In this document: one piece after another, positions 47,473-56,259 of the stretch
Layout of the letters: each line of letters begins with the position of its first letter
Numbering within the stretch: the first letter of the stretch is position 1
Source: Prevotella sp. tf2-5
GTDB taxonomy: Bacteria; Bacteroidota; Bacteroidia; Bacteroidales; Bacteroidaceae
Assembly (NCBI RefSeq): GCF_900115435.1
Contig: NZ_FOWK01000009.1
Span: 62,001 to 126,000 of the forward strand
Reading direction: 5' to 3'
DNA length: 64,000 bases
Made by a program: the position numbers and the translations under genes
The notes under the pieces: generated by a model
What the model was told of the DNA's origin: nothing
The model's database searches: none
The model's input: only the letters and a program-made list of their open reading frames with translations

Positions 47473-48654
47473 TTAGTATTCGAAGGTGCCGAACTCACTC
47501 TGGATGGTCAGGCTCTTCTTACCTTCCTCGATGTGTCCGATAACCTGTGCGTCGATATTGAATGACTTCGACAGGGCGATGACTTTCTCTGCCACCTCAG
47601 GACGGACGTATATCTCCATGCGGTGTCCCATGTTGAATACCTGATACATCTCCTTCCAGTCGGTGCCGGAGCACTCATGGATGGCATGGAAGAGGGGAGG
47701 TACTGGGAACATGTTGTCCTTGATGACACGACAGTTGTCGTTGACGAAATGCAGCACCTTTGTCTGGGCTCCACCAGTACAATGCACCATACCGTGAATC
47801 TCAGGACGCAGCTCGTCGAGCAGTTTCTTGATGACGGGAGCATAGGTGCGGGTGGGGGAGAGAACGAGTTGTCCCATATTGGGGAGGGCAGCGTACTCCG
47901 AGTCCTCAGAGTACTTCGAGAGCAGTTCATATTTCCCGCTATACACTAATTCCTCTGGTACGGCATGGTCAAAGCTCTCAGGATATTTCTCTGCCAGATA
48001 TTTCGCGAAGACATCATGACGGGCGGAGGTGAGTCCGTTAGAACCCATACCACCGTTGTAACGTTTCTCGTAGGTAGCCTGTCCGGTGGAGGAGAGTCCG
48101 ACGATGACATCCCCTGGACGGATATTGGCATTGTCGATGACATCACTGCGTTTCATGCGACAGGTGACGGTAGAGTCAACGATGATCGTACGTACCAGGT
48201 CACCCACATCGGCAGTCTCACCACCTGTGGGATAGATACCAATACCCATCTCACGGAGTTCAGCAAGCAACTCATCCGTCCCGTTGATGATGGCACTGAT
48301 GACCTCACCAGGAATCAGCATCTTGTTACGTCCGATGGTACTCGATACAAGGATATTATCTACGGCACCCACACAGAGCAGGTCATCGGTGTTCATCACG
48401 ATGGCATCTTGTGCGATACCCTTCCATACGGAGAGGTCACCTGTCTCCTTCCAGTACATATAGGCAAGGCTCGACTTCGTACCGGCTCCGTCGGCATGCA
48501 TGATGTTACAGTATTCCGGGTCACCGCCCAGGATGTCAGGGATAATCTTACAGAAAGCCTGTGGGAAGATTCCCTTGTCGATGTTCTTGATGGCGTTATG
48601 AACGTCTTCTTTGGCGGCACTGACACCGCGCATCATATAACGATTGTCTGTCAT
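47473..48654 (-). CDS. purM: Phosphoribosylformylglycinamidine cyclo-ligase (AIR synthase)
   Basis: 393 aa. Forms aminoimidazole ribotide from FGAM with ATP in purine synthesis. PurM fold: HADGAGTKSSLAYMY, GIAQDAIVMNTDDLLCVGA, IYPTGGETADVGDLVRT, VVESS-like late strand and HCTGGAQTKVLHF. Bacteroidetes members are longer than E. coli PurM, as this one is. Last gene of a seven-gene run that also contains purC. Confidence 0.92.
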   Translation of the reverse strand: MTDNRYMMRGVSAAKEDVHNAIKNIDKGIFPQAFCKIIPDILGGDPEYCNIMHADGAGTKSSLAYMYWKETGDLSVWKGIAQDAIVMNTDDLLCVGAVDNILVSSTIGRNKMLIPGEVISAIINGTDELLAELREMGIGIYPTGGETADVGDLVRTIIVDSTVTCRMKRSDVIDNANIRPGDVIVGLSSTGQATYEKRYNGGMGSNGLTSARHDVFAKYLAEKYPESFDHAVPEELVYSGKYELLSKYSEDSEYAALPNMGQLVLSPTRTYAPVIKKLLDELRPEIHGMVHCTGGAQTKVLHFVNDNCRVIKDNMFPVPPLFHAIHECSGTDWKEMYQVFNMGHRMEIYVRPEVAEKVIALSKSFNIDAQVIGHIEEGKKSLTIQSEFGTFEY

Positions 48655-48657
48655 ATC

Positions 48658-49245
48658 TTAGAATTTAACTTGTGGTGCTTTCTCTGCTCCTGCCTCAGCC
48701 TCAAACTTGTCCATCTTGGCGAATCCGAAGATACCGGCGAAGATGTTCTTGGGGAAAGAGCGAATCTCGACATTATAACCCTGAACAGCCTGGTTATACT
48801 TGTTGCGAGCCTCGTTGATGCGGTTCTCCGTACCTTCAAGTTGTACCTGTAAATCACGGAAGTTCTCGTTAGCCTTCAGGTCAGGATAGTTCTCCTGAAT
48901 AGCAATCAGACGACCGAGGGCACTGCCCAGTTCTCCCTGAGCCTGCTGGAACTCCTTCATCTTCTCTGGAGTCATGTTCTCCGGGTCGAGGGTGATCTGT
49001 GTCGCCTTGCTGCGTGCTGCCACCACATCCTCCAGTGTCTGCTTCTCATGAGCAGCATAGCCCTTGACGGTCTCCACGAGGTTAGGAATCAGATCGGCAC
49101 GACGCTGATAGGCAGACTGTACGTTAGACAGTGCCGTTGTTGCGGTTTCCTGCACCTGTACCATAGAGTTGTAAGCACTTGCAGCCCATGCGCCAAGGAT
49201 GACGACCACTGCGATAATTGCGATAAGTCCTTTACTGATTTTCAT
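48658..49245 (-). CDS. LemA family protein
   Basis: 195 aa from the ATG at 49245 (MKISKGLIAIIAVVVILGAW); a longer frame is in low-complexity sequence of the next gene. One N-terminal membrane helix, then the long helical bundle with YNSMVQVQETATTALSNVQS, QRRADLIPNLVETVKGYAAHE and the conserved NYPDLKANENFRDLQVQLEGTENRI. Exact role unknown; often beside a TPM-domain protein, as here, which suggests a membrane quality-control pair. Confidence 0.93.
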   Translation of the reverse strand: MKISKGLIAIIAVVVILGAWAASAYNSMVQVQETATTALSNVQSAYQRRADLIPNLVETVKGYAAHEKQTLEDVVAARSKATQITLDPENMTPEKMKEFQQAQGELGSALGRLIAIQENYPDLKANENFRDLQVQLEGTENRINEARNKYNQAVQGYNVEIRSFPKNIFAGIFGFAKMDKFEAEAGAEKAPQVKF

Positions 49246-49270
49246 AATTCTTTTATTTTTGTTTATTTCG

Positions 49271-49302
49271 TTATTCCGACATTCCGTGATTCCGACATTC
49301 CG
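49271..49302. repeat. 8-bp-period array between lemA and the TPM gene
   Basis: attccg recurs at 49273, 49281, 49289 and 49297, with two changing bases between. Same style as the heptamer arrays but one base longer. Confidence 0.7.
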
Positions 49303-49310
49303 ACTGGGGC

Positions 49311-50522
49311 TCACCATCGTGACGTAGCACCTCCACCACCGAAGGAGCCTCCTCCGAAACTGCCTCCACTGAAGCCTCCACCTCCCCACGAGCTGTGTCC
49401 GCCTCCGCTGGAACCTCCCCAACTGCCACCGCCAGACGAGTTGTAATCGTAGAAGGGGTTTGAGCGTAGAGAGGCAACACCTAATACAGCAAGCCACTGG
49501 TACTTACGGTTGAGATGCATGAAGAAGGCTATCCATGCTATCATGAAGAGCATGTAAAGCCCCGTCGTGGCGATAATCTCATTGTCTATCTCATCACTTT
49601 GACTGGTCAGTGACGACATCTCCGGCAGTTCTTTCTTCTGCATGGTGGCATAGATTGCTTCAGTCAGATAGTACATCGCACTGTCGGGCATCTCGGCACG
49701 CATGGCTGGTACGACATATTGTTGTTGCAACCGGTGGCACTCCGCATCCGTCAGGTCTGCCTCCAGACTCCTGCCTGGTGACATATTGATGCTGTGGTCC
49801 TGATACCCCACAACAACGACCAGTCCCCGGTCGTTTCTTCCCACTCCGTATTTGTTTCCCACATCCTGTGCAAAGCGGAAAGGATCGTCATTCTCGATAT
49901 GGTTGACGACGATGACGACACTCTCAATACCCAGTTCTGTGTCCAGACGTTTCAGTGTCACGTTCATCTGGTCTACCGTGTTCTGTGCCAGCACATGATC
50001 CGGGTTCGACACATACTGGTTGGCATCCTTCAGATGCGGTATGGGGATGTTCTCCGCATTCCAATACCGCTCCTCGGTACTGCTGCTGACAGTTGATACG
50101 GCAGGCTCGTCTTCCTCAAAAGGCATGGAGAAGGAGCAACAGCTGAACGCACCCATCATACCAATGGTGAATATCCATCCCCATATATTCCGAGCCTTGC
50201 ACCATGCTGGGTTCATCTGTTCCCAGACCCTTGTCATCTGCCTGCGCTTGCCCTGATACTCCCTTTCCAGAGCCTGATAGCGTTTGGAATACTGACGCCT
50301 GATGCTTGAGACATTCCAGAAAGACTGTTGTTTCTTCTCCATCTTATAGGAATTCTCCAGTGCGATGATGGCGTCATTATATTGATAGGTGAGGGCGTTG
50401 AGGTCTGACGACTTCTTCATCAGGGCATTCTTCGGGGTATAGTCATACTTGCGTGTGACCGTATAGCCTCCCCCTAACAGGAGGATGATGAATCCGAGGA
50501 AATAGAAGAAAGTCGTCGTCAT
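49311..50522 (-). CDS. TPM-domain membrane protein with glycine-rich tail
   Basis: 403 aa. N-terminal helix (FFYFLGFIILLLGGG), a coiled stretch, a second helix near residue 115, then a TPM domain (VDQMNVTLKRLDTELGIESVV, NDRGLVVVVGYQDHSINMSPG) and another helix near residue 325. The C-terminus is Gly/Ser-rich (GGSWGGSSGGGHSSWGGGG), typical of TPM proteins beside LemA. No proven enzyme activity for this form. 65 bp before lemA; first shares the run with aroE. Confidence 0.85.
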   Translation of the reverse strand: MTTTFFYFLGFIILLLGGGYTVTRKYDYTPKNALMKKSSDLNALTYQYNDAIIALENSYKMEKKQQSFWNVSSIRRQYSKRYQALEREYQGKRRQMTRVWEQMNPAWCKARNIWGWIFTIGMMGAFSCCSFSMPFEEDEPAVSTVSSSTEERYWNAENIPIPHLKDANQYVSNPDHVLAQNTVDQMNVTLKRLDTELGIESVVIVVNHIENDDPFRFAQDVGNKYGVGRNDRGLVVVVGYQDHSINMSPGRSLEADLTDAECHRLQQQYVVPAMRAEMPDSAMYYLTEAIYATMQKKELPEMSSLTSQSDEIDNEIIATTGLYMLFMIAWIAFFMHLNRKYQWLAVLGVASLRSNPFYDYNSSGGGSWGGSSGGGHSSWGGGGFSGGSFGGGSFGGGGATSRW

Positions 50523-50528
50523 AGCGGA

Positions 50529-51275
50529 TTATTTCTCGTGCCAGAACTCCCATGAGGCGAAAGCCTGCAACAAGAGCATCTCCAGTCCGTTCTTTACATT
50601 GGCTCCATATTCGGCACCCCGTTTCATGAACAGTGTCTCGTCAGGATTATAGATAAGGTCGTAAAGGATGGTGTGACTGTCCATTGCCTCATACGGCAGG
50701 TCGGGACATACCTCGGTCTTGGGGTACATACCCAGAGGGGTACAGTTGACAATCACGTTATACTCTTTCACCACCTCCGGCGTGATACTCTGATACTGAA
50801 TCGTATCCGGACGCTCATAACGGCTGACGAAGACAGTCTCTAGTCCGAGACTGCGCAGTCCGTAGTCTATCGCCTTCGAGGCTCCGCCCGTTCCGAGGAT
50901 AAGCGCCTTTTGGTGCCATTTCTTATCAAGCATCGGCTCAATGCTCTTGGTAAAACCGATGACATCCGAGTTATAGCCCTTCAGCTCCGTCTTATTGCCA
51001 CGATGGGTGACACGGATGACATTGACGGCTCCGATGGCACGTGCCTCCGGAGCGATGCTGTCCAGGAAGGGTATCACTTTCTCCTTATAGGGGATGGTGA
51101 CATTGAGCCCTTTCAGTTCGGGGTTAGAGCCCAGCACTTCGGGGAGTGCGTCGATATTGGGGATCTCATAGTTCTCATACACGGCATCGATGCCTTCATC
51201 CTGAAACCTCTGGTTGAAGTAACTGATGGAGAACGAGTGTCCCAACGGGTAACCGATTAGTCCGTACTTATCCAT
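50529..51275 (-). CDS. aroE: Shikimate dehydrogenase
   Basis: 248 aa. Reduces 3-dehydroshikimate with NADPH in the aromatic amino acid pathway. Substrate-binding N-terminal domain with YGLIGYPLGHSFSISYFN and the catalytic Lys in NVTIPYKEKVI; NADP-binding GTGGASKAIDYGL; NCTPLGMYP. Slightly short for the family (usually about 270). Confidence 0.95.
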   Translation of the reverse strand: MDKYGLIGYPLGHSFSISYFNQRFQDEGIDAVYENYEIPNIDALPEVLGSNPELKGLNVTIPYKEKVIPFLDSIAPEARAIGAVNVIRVTHRGNKTELKGYNSDVIGFTKSIEPMLDKKWHQKALILGTGGASKAIDYGLRSLGLETVFVSRYERPDTIQYQSITPEVVKEYNVIVNCTPLGMYPKTEVCPDLPYEAMDSHTILYDLIYNPDETLFMKRGAEYGANVKNGLEMLLLQAFASWEFWHEK

Positions 51276-51288
51276 AATTCTTTTCCAT

Positions 51289-52023
51289 TTATTTTGTTGC
51301 GAAATACATCGTGCAGATACCGAACGTCAGTCGTTTGAACTGTGCGGTCTGAAAACCAGCCTTCCTCAGTATCTCCACCATCTGCTCTCCCTGCGGGAAT
51401 GCCTCGATGGTCTTGGTGAGATACGAATAGGCGGCAGTGTCCTTGGAGATGAGTCTGCCATAGACGGGCAGTACCGTGTGGGCATAGATGTGGAAGAGTT
51501 GTTTCATGGGGAAAGACACCGGTGATGTCAGTTCGACAATACTCAAATGTCCTCCCTCCCTCAATACCCTGCACATCTCCTGCAGCCCTTTGTCGAGGTC
51601 GGCGAAGTTGCGGATGCCGAAGGCTGCCGTGACAGCGTCGAAGGTATTGTCAGGGTAGGAGAGCGCCGTACAGTCTTCTTTCTCAAACGAGATGACATCC
51701 TGCAAGCCCTGTCTCCTCACTTTCTCCCTGCCGATATTCATCATACCTTCCGAGATATCCGCTCCGATAAGTCGCTGAGGCTTGAGCATCTCTGCGGCAA
51801 GGATGGCGAAGTCACCCGTTCCTGTTGCGATATCAAGCATCGTCTGTGGCTGGTAGGGCTGGAGTTGCTGGATAGCCTTCTTACGCCACCCACGGTCTAT
51901 GTCCCATGAGAGACGATGGTTCAGCGTGTCGTAGGTAGGGGCGATGTTATCAAACATCTGCTCCACCTGCGTAGCCTTGCTGCCCTCATGATAGGGCTTG
52001 ATCGTCTCTTGCTGGTAACTCAT
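51289..52023 (-). CDS. ubiE: Demethylmenaquinone methyltransferase
   Basis: 244 aa. SAM-dependent methylation that completes menaquinone (MenG role; the organism has MenA at 38704). Marks: [23 protein letters not shown] site [15 protein letters not shown], and [22 protein letters not shown]. Placed 13 bp before aroE. Confidence 0.95.
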   Translation of the reverse strand: MSYQQETIKPYHEGSKATQVEQMFDNIAPTYDTLNHRLSWDIDRGWRKKAIQQLQPYQPQTMLDIATGTGDFAILAAEMLKPQRLIGADISEGMMNIGREKVRRQGLQDVISFEKEDCTALSYPDNTFDAVTAAFGIRNFADLDKGLQEMCRVLREGGHLSIVELTSPVSFPMKQLFHIYAHTVLPVYGRLISKDTAAYSYLTKTIEAFPQGEQMVEILRKAGFQTAQFKRLTFGICTMYFATK

Positions 52024-52065
52024 TTCAGTTGTTCTAGTTATTCAAGATTATCTAGAGTTTCTAGT

Positions 52066-53013
52066 TTATCTAGTCTTCAAATACTCGCTGACATTCTTCT
52101 CGATACGGGCGGCGATATCGTCATTGTCGCTTGCCTTCTCGAACTTCTCTCCGATGATATGCTCGTAGAGCTCGATATAACGGTCTGAGACGCTCTCTGC
52201 ATACTCGTCGGTAATCTCAGGCATCACCTGTCCGGGCTCGTTCATGAAATCATGCTCGATGAGCCATTGGCGCACGAACTCCTTCGAGAGCTGCTTCTGG
52301 GGCTCACCCTTGGCGAGCTTCTCCTCATAACCGTCGGCATAGAAATAACGACTGGAGTCCGGGGTGTGAATCTCGTCGATGAGATACACCTTACCATCGC
52401 GCTTGCCGAACTCATATTTCGTATCCACGAGGATGAGTCCGCGCTTGGCGGCAATCTCCTGTCCACGAGCGAAAATCTTGCGGGTATAGTCCTCCATCAC
52501 GGCATAGTCCTCTGCCGATACGAGTCCCTGGGCGATAATCTCCTCTTTCGAGATATTCATGTCATGACCCTCGTCAGCCTTGGTCGTCGGGGTGATGATA
52601 GGCTCAGGGAAACGCTCGTTCTCCTTCATACCGTCAGGCAGTTTCACACCGCACAGCTCACGGCAACCGTTCTTGTACTCACGCCATGCCGAGCCTGTCA
52701 GGATGCTGCGGATAATCATCTCCACACGGAAACCCTCGCACTTCAGACCTACTGTCACCATCGGATCGGGGGTGGCGAGCTTCCAGTTCGGACAGATGTC
52801 CGTAGTGGCATCCAGGAACTTAGCGGCAATCTGGTTGAGCACCTGTCCCTTAAAGGGGATACCCTTCGGCAGAATCACGTCGAAAGCCGAGATGCGGTCG
52901 GTAGCCACCATCACCATCAGGTCGTCGTTGATGTTATACACGTCACGGACTTTTCCGTGATACACACTCTTTTGTCCTTCAAAATTGAAGTCAGTCTTTG
53001 TTAATGCTTTCAT
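52066..53013 (-). CDS. purC: SAICAR synthase
   Basis: 315 aa from the ATG at 53013 ([11 protein letters not shown]). Joins CAIR and aspartate in purine synthesis. Marks: [65 protein letters not shown] and [13 protein letters not shown]. Its start lies 23 bp inside the phoH end, so the two are coupled. A run of ctagtt-like short repeats follows it (52024-52077). Confidence 0.96.
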   Translation of the reverse strand: MKALTKTDFNFEGQKSVYHGKVRDVYNINDDLMVMVATDRISAFDVILPKGIPFKGQVLNQIAAKFLDATTDICPNWKLATPDPMVTVGLKCEGFRVEMIIRSILTGSAWREYKNGCRELCGVKLPDGMKENERFPEPIITPTTKADEGHDMNISKEEIIAQGLVSAEDYAVMEDYTRKIFARGQEIAAKRGLILVDTKYEFGKRDGKVYLIDEIHTPDSSRYFYADGYEEKLAKGEPQKQLSKEFVRQWLIEHDFMNEPGQVMPEITDEYAESVSDRYIELYEHIIGEKFEKASDNDDIAARIEKNVSEYLKTR

Positions 53014-53968
53014 TGTTATCTTTGTTTTGTTTCTCTTTGTCAAAGCGTTCGTAGGCATTCACGATACGTGTTACCAGTTTGTGGCGCACGATGTCCTTGC
53101 GTCCCAGTTCCACCACACCGATGCCCTCTACGTCCTTCAGGATGCGCAGCGCCTCCACCAGTCCTGAGAGCTGAGTCTTCGGCAGGTCTATCTGCGTCAT
53201 GTCACCCGTGATGATCATCTTCGTGTTCCATCCCATACGGGTCAGGAACATCCTGATCTGCTGCGGAGTGGTGTTCTGTGCCTCGTCGAGAATGACCACG
53301 GCGTCACTCAGCGTTCTGCCTCGCATGAAGGCGAGAGGGGCTATCTGGATGATATGTTTCTCCATCATCTCCTGCAACTTCATCTGTGGCAGCATGTCCT
53401 CCAGTGCGTCGTACAGCGGTTGCAGATACGGGTCAATCTTATCCTTCATATCACCGGGGAGGAATCCCAGCTTCTCACCAGCCTCTACGGCAGGGCGCGA
53501 GAGGATGATCTTCTTCGCCGTCTTCTCCTTCAGAGCCTTTACGGCAAGGGCGATGGAGAGGTAGGTCTTTCCCGTTCCGGCAGGCCCTACGGCAAACACC
53601 ATGTCGTTCTGCTCGTAGGCATCGATGAGCCGCTGCTGGTTCTCCGAGCGTGCCTTGATAGGTCGCCCCGACATGGTATAGCATACGACACCCTCCGGCA
53701 CCTCGTCCTTCGTGCGATGTCCCTTCACGATGTCCAGGATGTCCTCCTCGTTCAGCGCATTAAACCGCAACACGTGCTGGCGCAGTTTCTCGGCACTCTC
53801 CTCGAAGGCAGCCATCTGCTCCTCGTCACCCAGGATGCGGATGACATTGTCTCGTGCCACGATGCGCAGCTTTGGATACAGAGCCCGCAACATCTGCAAA
53901 TGCCCGTTCCCTGTCCCGTAGAACACGACAGGGTCAATATCCTCTAATACAATATGTTTCTCTATCAT
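52991..53968 (-). CDS. PhoH-family ATPase
   Basis: 325 aa from the ATG at 53968 ([10 protein letters not shown]). N-terminal KH-like part, then the PhoH ATPase with Walker [18 protein letters not shown] near residue 130 and Walker [36 protein letters not shown] follows. PhoH/YbeZ-type proteins act with YbeY in ribosome and RNA metabolism. Heads the phoH-purC-ubiE-aroE-TPM-lemA-purM run. Confidence 0.94.
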   Translation of the reverse strand: MIEKHIVLEDIDPVVFYGTGNGHLQMLRALYPKLRIVARDNVIRILGDEEQMAAFEESAEKLRQHVLRFNALNEEDILDIVKGHRTKDEVPEGVVCYTMSGRPIKARSENQQRLIDAYEQNDMVFAVGPAGTGKTYLSIALAVKALKEKTAKKIILSRPAVEAGEKLGFLPGDMKDKIDPYLQPLYDALEDMLPQMKLQEMMEKHIIQIAPLAFMRGRTLSDAVVILDEAQNTTPQQIRMFLTRMGWNTKMIITGDMTQIDLPKTQLSGLVEALRILKDVEGIGVVELGRKDIVRHKLVTRIVNAYERFDKEKQNKDNNESINKD

Positions 53969-53979
53969 AATAATGGTTG

Positions 53980-54011
53980 CAAAGATACGAATAAGTGAGA
54001 AGAAAACCAAA
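53980..54011 (-). promoter_or_regulatory. Promoter of phoH
   Basis: Minus-strand TATCTTTG (53980-53987), 20-bp spacer, TTTG (54008-54011). A 7-bp hairpin (54042-54058) lies upstream. Confidence 0.83.
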
Positions 54012-54118
54012 TTTTATTTGGGTTTTCTCGAACTGAAGTATCTTTGGTGAAACCAAAGTTACGAATATTTTGGGAGAAATTCGTTTTTCCGCGAGAAAAT
54101 TTGTACCTTCGCAGCCAA

Positions 54119-54874
54119 ATGAAGATAACGAAGAATAAATATTTGCTTGGATTCGCCGTGGCAGTGGTGCTTTTAGCCATTATTAGGGCGGTATTTCCAG
54201 GGGTTGACAATAGTCAGCAGACAACAGATAATAGTCAACAGACGGAAATTGACAGTCAAGAAACGTCAACAGATAACGCTCCCTTGTCAATTGCCAACAG
54301 TCGACATACTATTTTTACAGGCAAAAAGCACCGCATTTTAGGTGTCCATAATTATAAGGAGTCGTTTCCTGACAGTCAGGCAGTGCAGATCGTAGCCGCG
54401 GAGAAATGGGGGGTGCGTCCCGTCAAGAACCGTGAGGATGCGGAAAAGCGTATGAAGGAGTTGGTGTATGTGGGGGCAAGTCCGTACTATCATATCGACC
54501 CGTTGTACAGCAGTATTCCGTATCTGGTGCCTCGTGCCGCTGTGTTACTGCAGGACATCGGTCAGGCATTCTACGACAGCCTGTATGTGAAGGGTGTCCC
54601 CTTCAACCAGTTGATAGTTACCAGTGTGCTGCGTACGGAAAACGATGTAGTAAAACTGCGCCGAAGAAACGGCAACGCAACGGAGCGCAGTTGTCATCTC
54701 TTCGGCACGACTTTTGATATTTGCTATAACCGGTATCACCCTGTTACTCAACCTGTTCGTGACGACACGTTAAAGTGGGTGTTGTGCGAGGTGCTGAGGG
54801 ATATGCGTGAACAGGGACGCTGTTATATCAAGTATGAGGTGAAGCAAGGTTGCTTCCACATGACCGTTAGGTAA
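54119..54874 (+). CDS. DUF5715 protein, M15-peptidase-like
   Basis: 251 aa from the ATG at 54119. An N-terminal membrane anchor (YLLGFAVAVVLLAIIRAVF) is followed by a Gln/Asn/Asp/Ser-rich linker coded by a heptamer array, and then the DUF5715 domain. The end has SVLRTENDVVKLRRRNGNAT, SCHLFGTTFDICYNRY (like the SxHxxGxxxD zinc site of VanY/M15 peptidases) and a closing KQGCFHMTV, so a D-Ala-D-Ala-type carboxypeptidase activity on peptidoglycan is possible. Activity is inferred. A -7-like TACCTTCG lies about 10 bp upstream of the start. Confidence 0.78.
   Translation: MKITKNKYLLGFAVAVVLLAIIRAVFPGVDNSQQTTDNSQQTEIDSQETSTDNAPLSIANSRHTIFTGKKHRILGVHNYKESFPDSQAVQIVAAEKWGVRPVKNREDAEKRMKELVYVGASPYYHIDPLYSSIPYLVPRAAVLLQDIGQAFYDSLYVKGVPFNQLIVTSVLRTENDVVKLRRRNGNATERSCHLFGTTFDICYNRYHPVTQPVRDDTLKWVLCEVLRDMREQGRCYIKYEVKQGCFHMTVR
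54206..54278 (+). repeat. Heptamer array coding the DUF5715 linker
   Basis: gacaata, gtcagca, gacaaca, gataata, gtcaaca, gacggaa, attgaca, gtcaaga in strict 7-bp phase, then a phase slip and gtcaaca, gataacg. Confidence 0.8.
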
Positions 54875-54889
54875 AAGCCTCACCCCCAA

Positions 54890-54910
54890 CCCCTCTCCTT
54901 CTGAGAGGGG
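54890..54910. terminator. 8-bp hairpin between convergent genes
   Basis: cccctctc, loop cttct, gagagggg. Follows cacccccaac, a wording found in dispersed palindromes of many bacteria. No T-run, so terminator status is moderate. Confidence 0.5.
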
Positions 54911-54915
54911 AGTGA

Positions 54916-56259
54916 TTATCTTGACATGAGGAACGCCTTGAAGTCTTCGAAGTTCTTACTGAGTTCAACACTTTGTTTCTGACCTCTCATGAAAGCGGCA
55001 AGGCGTTCAGGTATCTCAACGTCACCACCGATGATGCGGTCTACAGTCTCCTTGAACTTAGCAGGGTGGGCAGTCTCGCAGAACACTCCGACCTCACCAT
55101 CTTTCAGTCCTTCCTGTAAGGCACGATAGCCACAGGCACCATGTGGGTCGAGGGTATAGCCCGTCTCCTGATAACACTGGCGCATGGTCTCCTCAATCTG
55201 TGCGTCACTATAGGTGGCACCACTGATCAGGCTGCTGATGCGCTCGTGGCTCTTGCCGTAGAGGTCGTAGATACGGGCGAAGTTAGAAGGGTCGCCCACA
55301 TCCATCGCATTGGCAAGGGTCTGCACGGAAGGTTTCGGCTCGTACTTTCCTGTCTGCAGATACTTATAGAAGATATCGTTGGCATTATTGGCAGCAATGA
55401 AACGCTTGATGGGCAGTCCCATGGCATGTCCGAACAGAGCGGAACAGATATTTCCGAAATTACCAGATGGCACACACATCACGAGGTCTTCCTCAATATT
55501 TACATTATTACATTTTCCAGTTTTTACATTTTCCTTCATGCGGGCATAGGCATTGAAATAATAGAATGCCTGTGGCAAGAAACGGGCGACATTGATGCTG
55601 TTGGCAGAGGTGAGTCTCATGTGCTTGTTCAGTTCCTCGTCCATAAAGGCGTTCTTCACCAGTGCCTGACAGTCGTCGAAGACACCGTCCACCTCCACGG
55701 CAGTGATGTTCTTGCCAAGGGTGGTAAACTGGCTCTCCTGAATCTTGCTGACCTTTCCCTTAGGATAGAGCACATAGACGTGGATGCCGTCCACTCCGAG
55801 GAAGCCGTTGGCAACAGCACTTCCCGTATCGCCGCTGGTGGCTACGAGGACGTTGACCTCTTTGTCCTCCTGACTCCTGTCTCCTGACTTCTTGATAAAA
55901 TACTGCAACAGTCTTGCCATGAACCTGGCACCCACATCCTTGAAGGCGAGGGTAGGACCATGAAAGAGTTCCAGCGTGTAGATATTATCTTTCACCTTCA
56001 CTACGGGGCAGTCGAACGACAGTGTGTCATAGACAATCTTCTTCAGTGCCTCTGCCTCTACATCCTCACCGAAGAAAGCATCGGCAACGGTATAGGCTAT
56101 CTCCTGGAAACTCTTCGTCTCGATGGTGTCGAAGAACTCTTTGGGCAGTTGTTTGATACGTTCGGGCATGTAGAGTCCCCGATCTTCTGCCAGTCCTTTC
56201 ACGACGGCTTTCTGCAGGTCGGCAATGGGTGCCTTCCCATTTGTGCTATAGTATTTCAT
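54916..56259 (-). CDS. thrC: Threonine synthase
   Basis: 447 aa. Turns O-phosphohomoserine into threonine with PLP. PLP lysine region GPTLAFKDVGARFMARLL; phosphate-binding VATSGDTGSAVANGFLG; CVPSGNFGNICSALFGHAMG. Two short-repeat stretches lie in coding loops: 55867-55894 (four heptamers, coding KKSGDRSQE) and about 55499-55533 (atgtaa-like, coding VKTGKCNNVN). Both keep frame. The ATG overlaps the kinase stop by 4 bp. Confidence 0.96.
   Translation of the reverse strand: MKYYSTNGKAPIADLQKAVVKGLAEDRGLYMPERIKQLPKEFFDTIETKSFQEIAYTVADAFFGEDVEAEALKKIVYDTLSFDCPVVKVKDNIYTLELFHGPTLAFKDVGARFMARLLQYFIKKSGDRSQEDKEVNVLVATSGDTGSAVANGFLGVDGIHVYVLYPKGKVSKIQESQFTTLGKNITAVEVDGVFDDCQALVKNAFMDEELNKHMRLTSANSINVARFLPQAFYYFNAYARMKENVKTGKCNNVNIEEDLVMCVPSGNFGNICSALFGHAMGLPIKRFIAANNANDIFYKYLQTGKYEPKPSVQTLANAMDVGDPSNFARIYDLYGKSHERISSLISGATYSDAQIEETMRQCYQETGYTLDPHGACGYRALQEGLKDGEVGVFCETAHPAKFKETVDRIIGGDVEIPERLAAFMRGQKQSVELSKNFEDFKAFLMSR
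55867..55894 (-). repeat. Heptamer array inside thrC
   Basis: ctcctga, ctcctgt, ctcctga, cttcttg in 7-bp phase. It codes a surface-type loop, GDRSQED. Confidence 0.7.

Noticed and set aside
49246-49497. Arg/Trp-rich N-terminal extension of LemA
   Set aside because: It is the reverse reading of the glycine-rich tail of the TPM gene; LemA starts at 49245 with its membrane helix.
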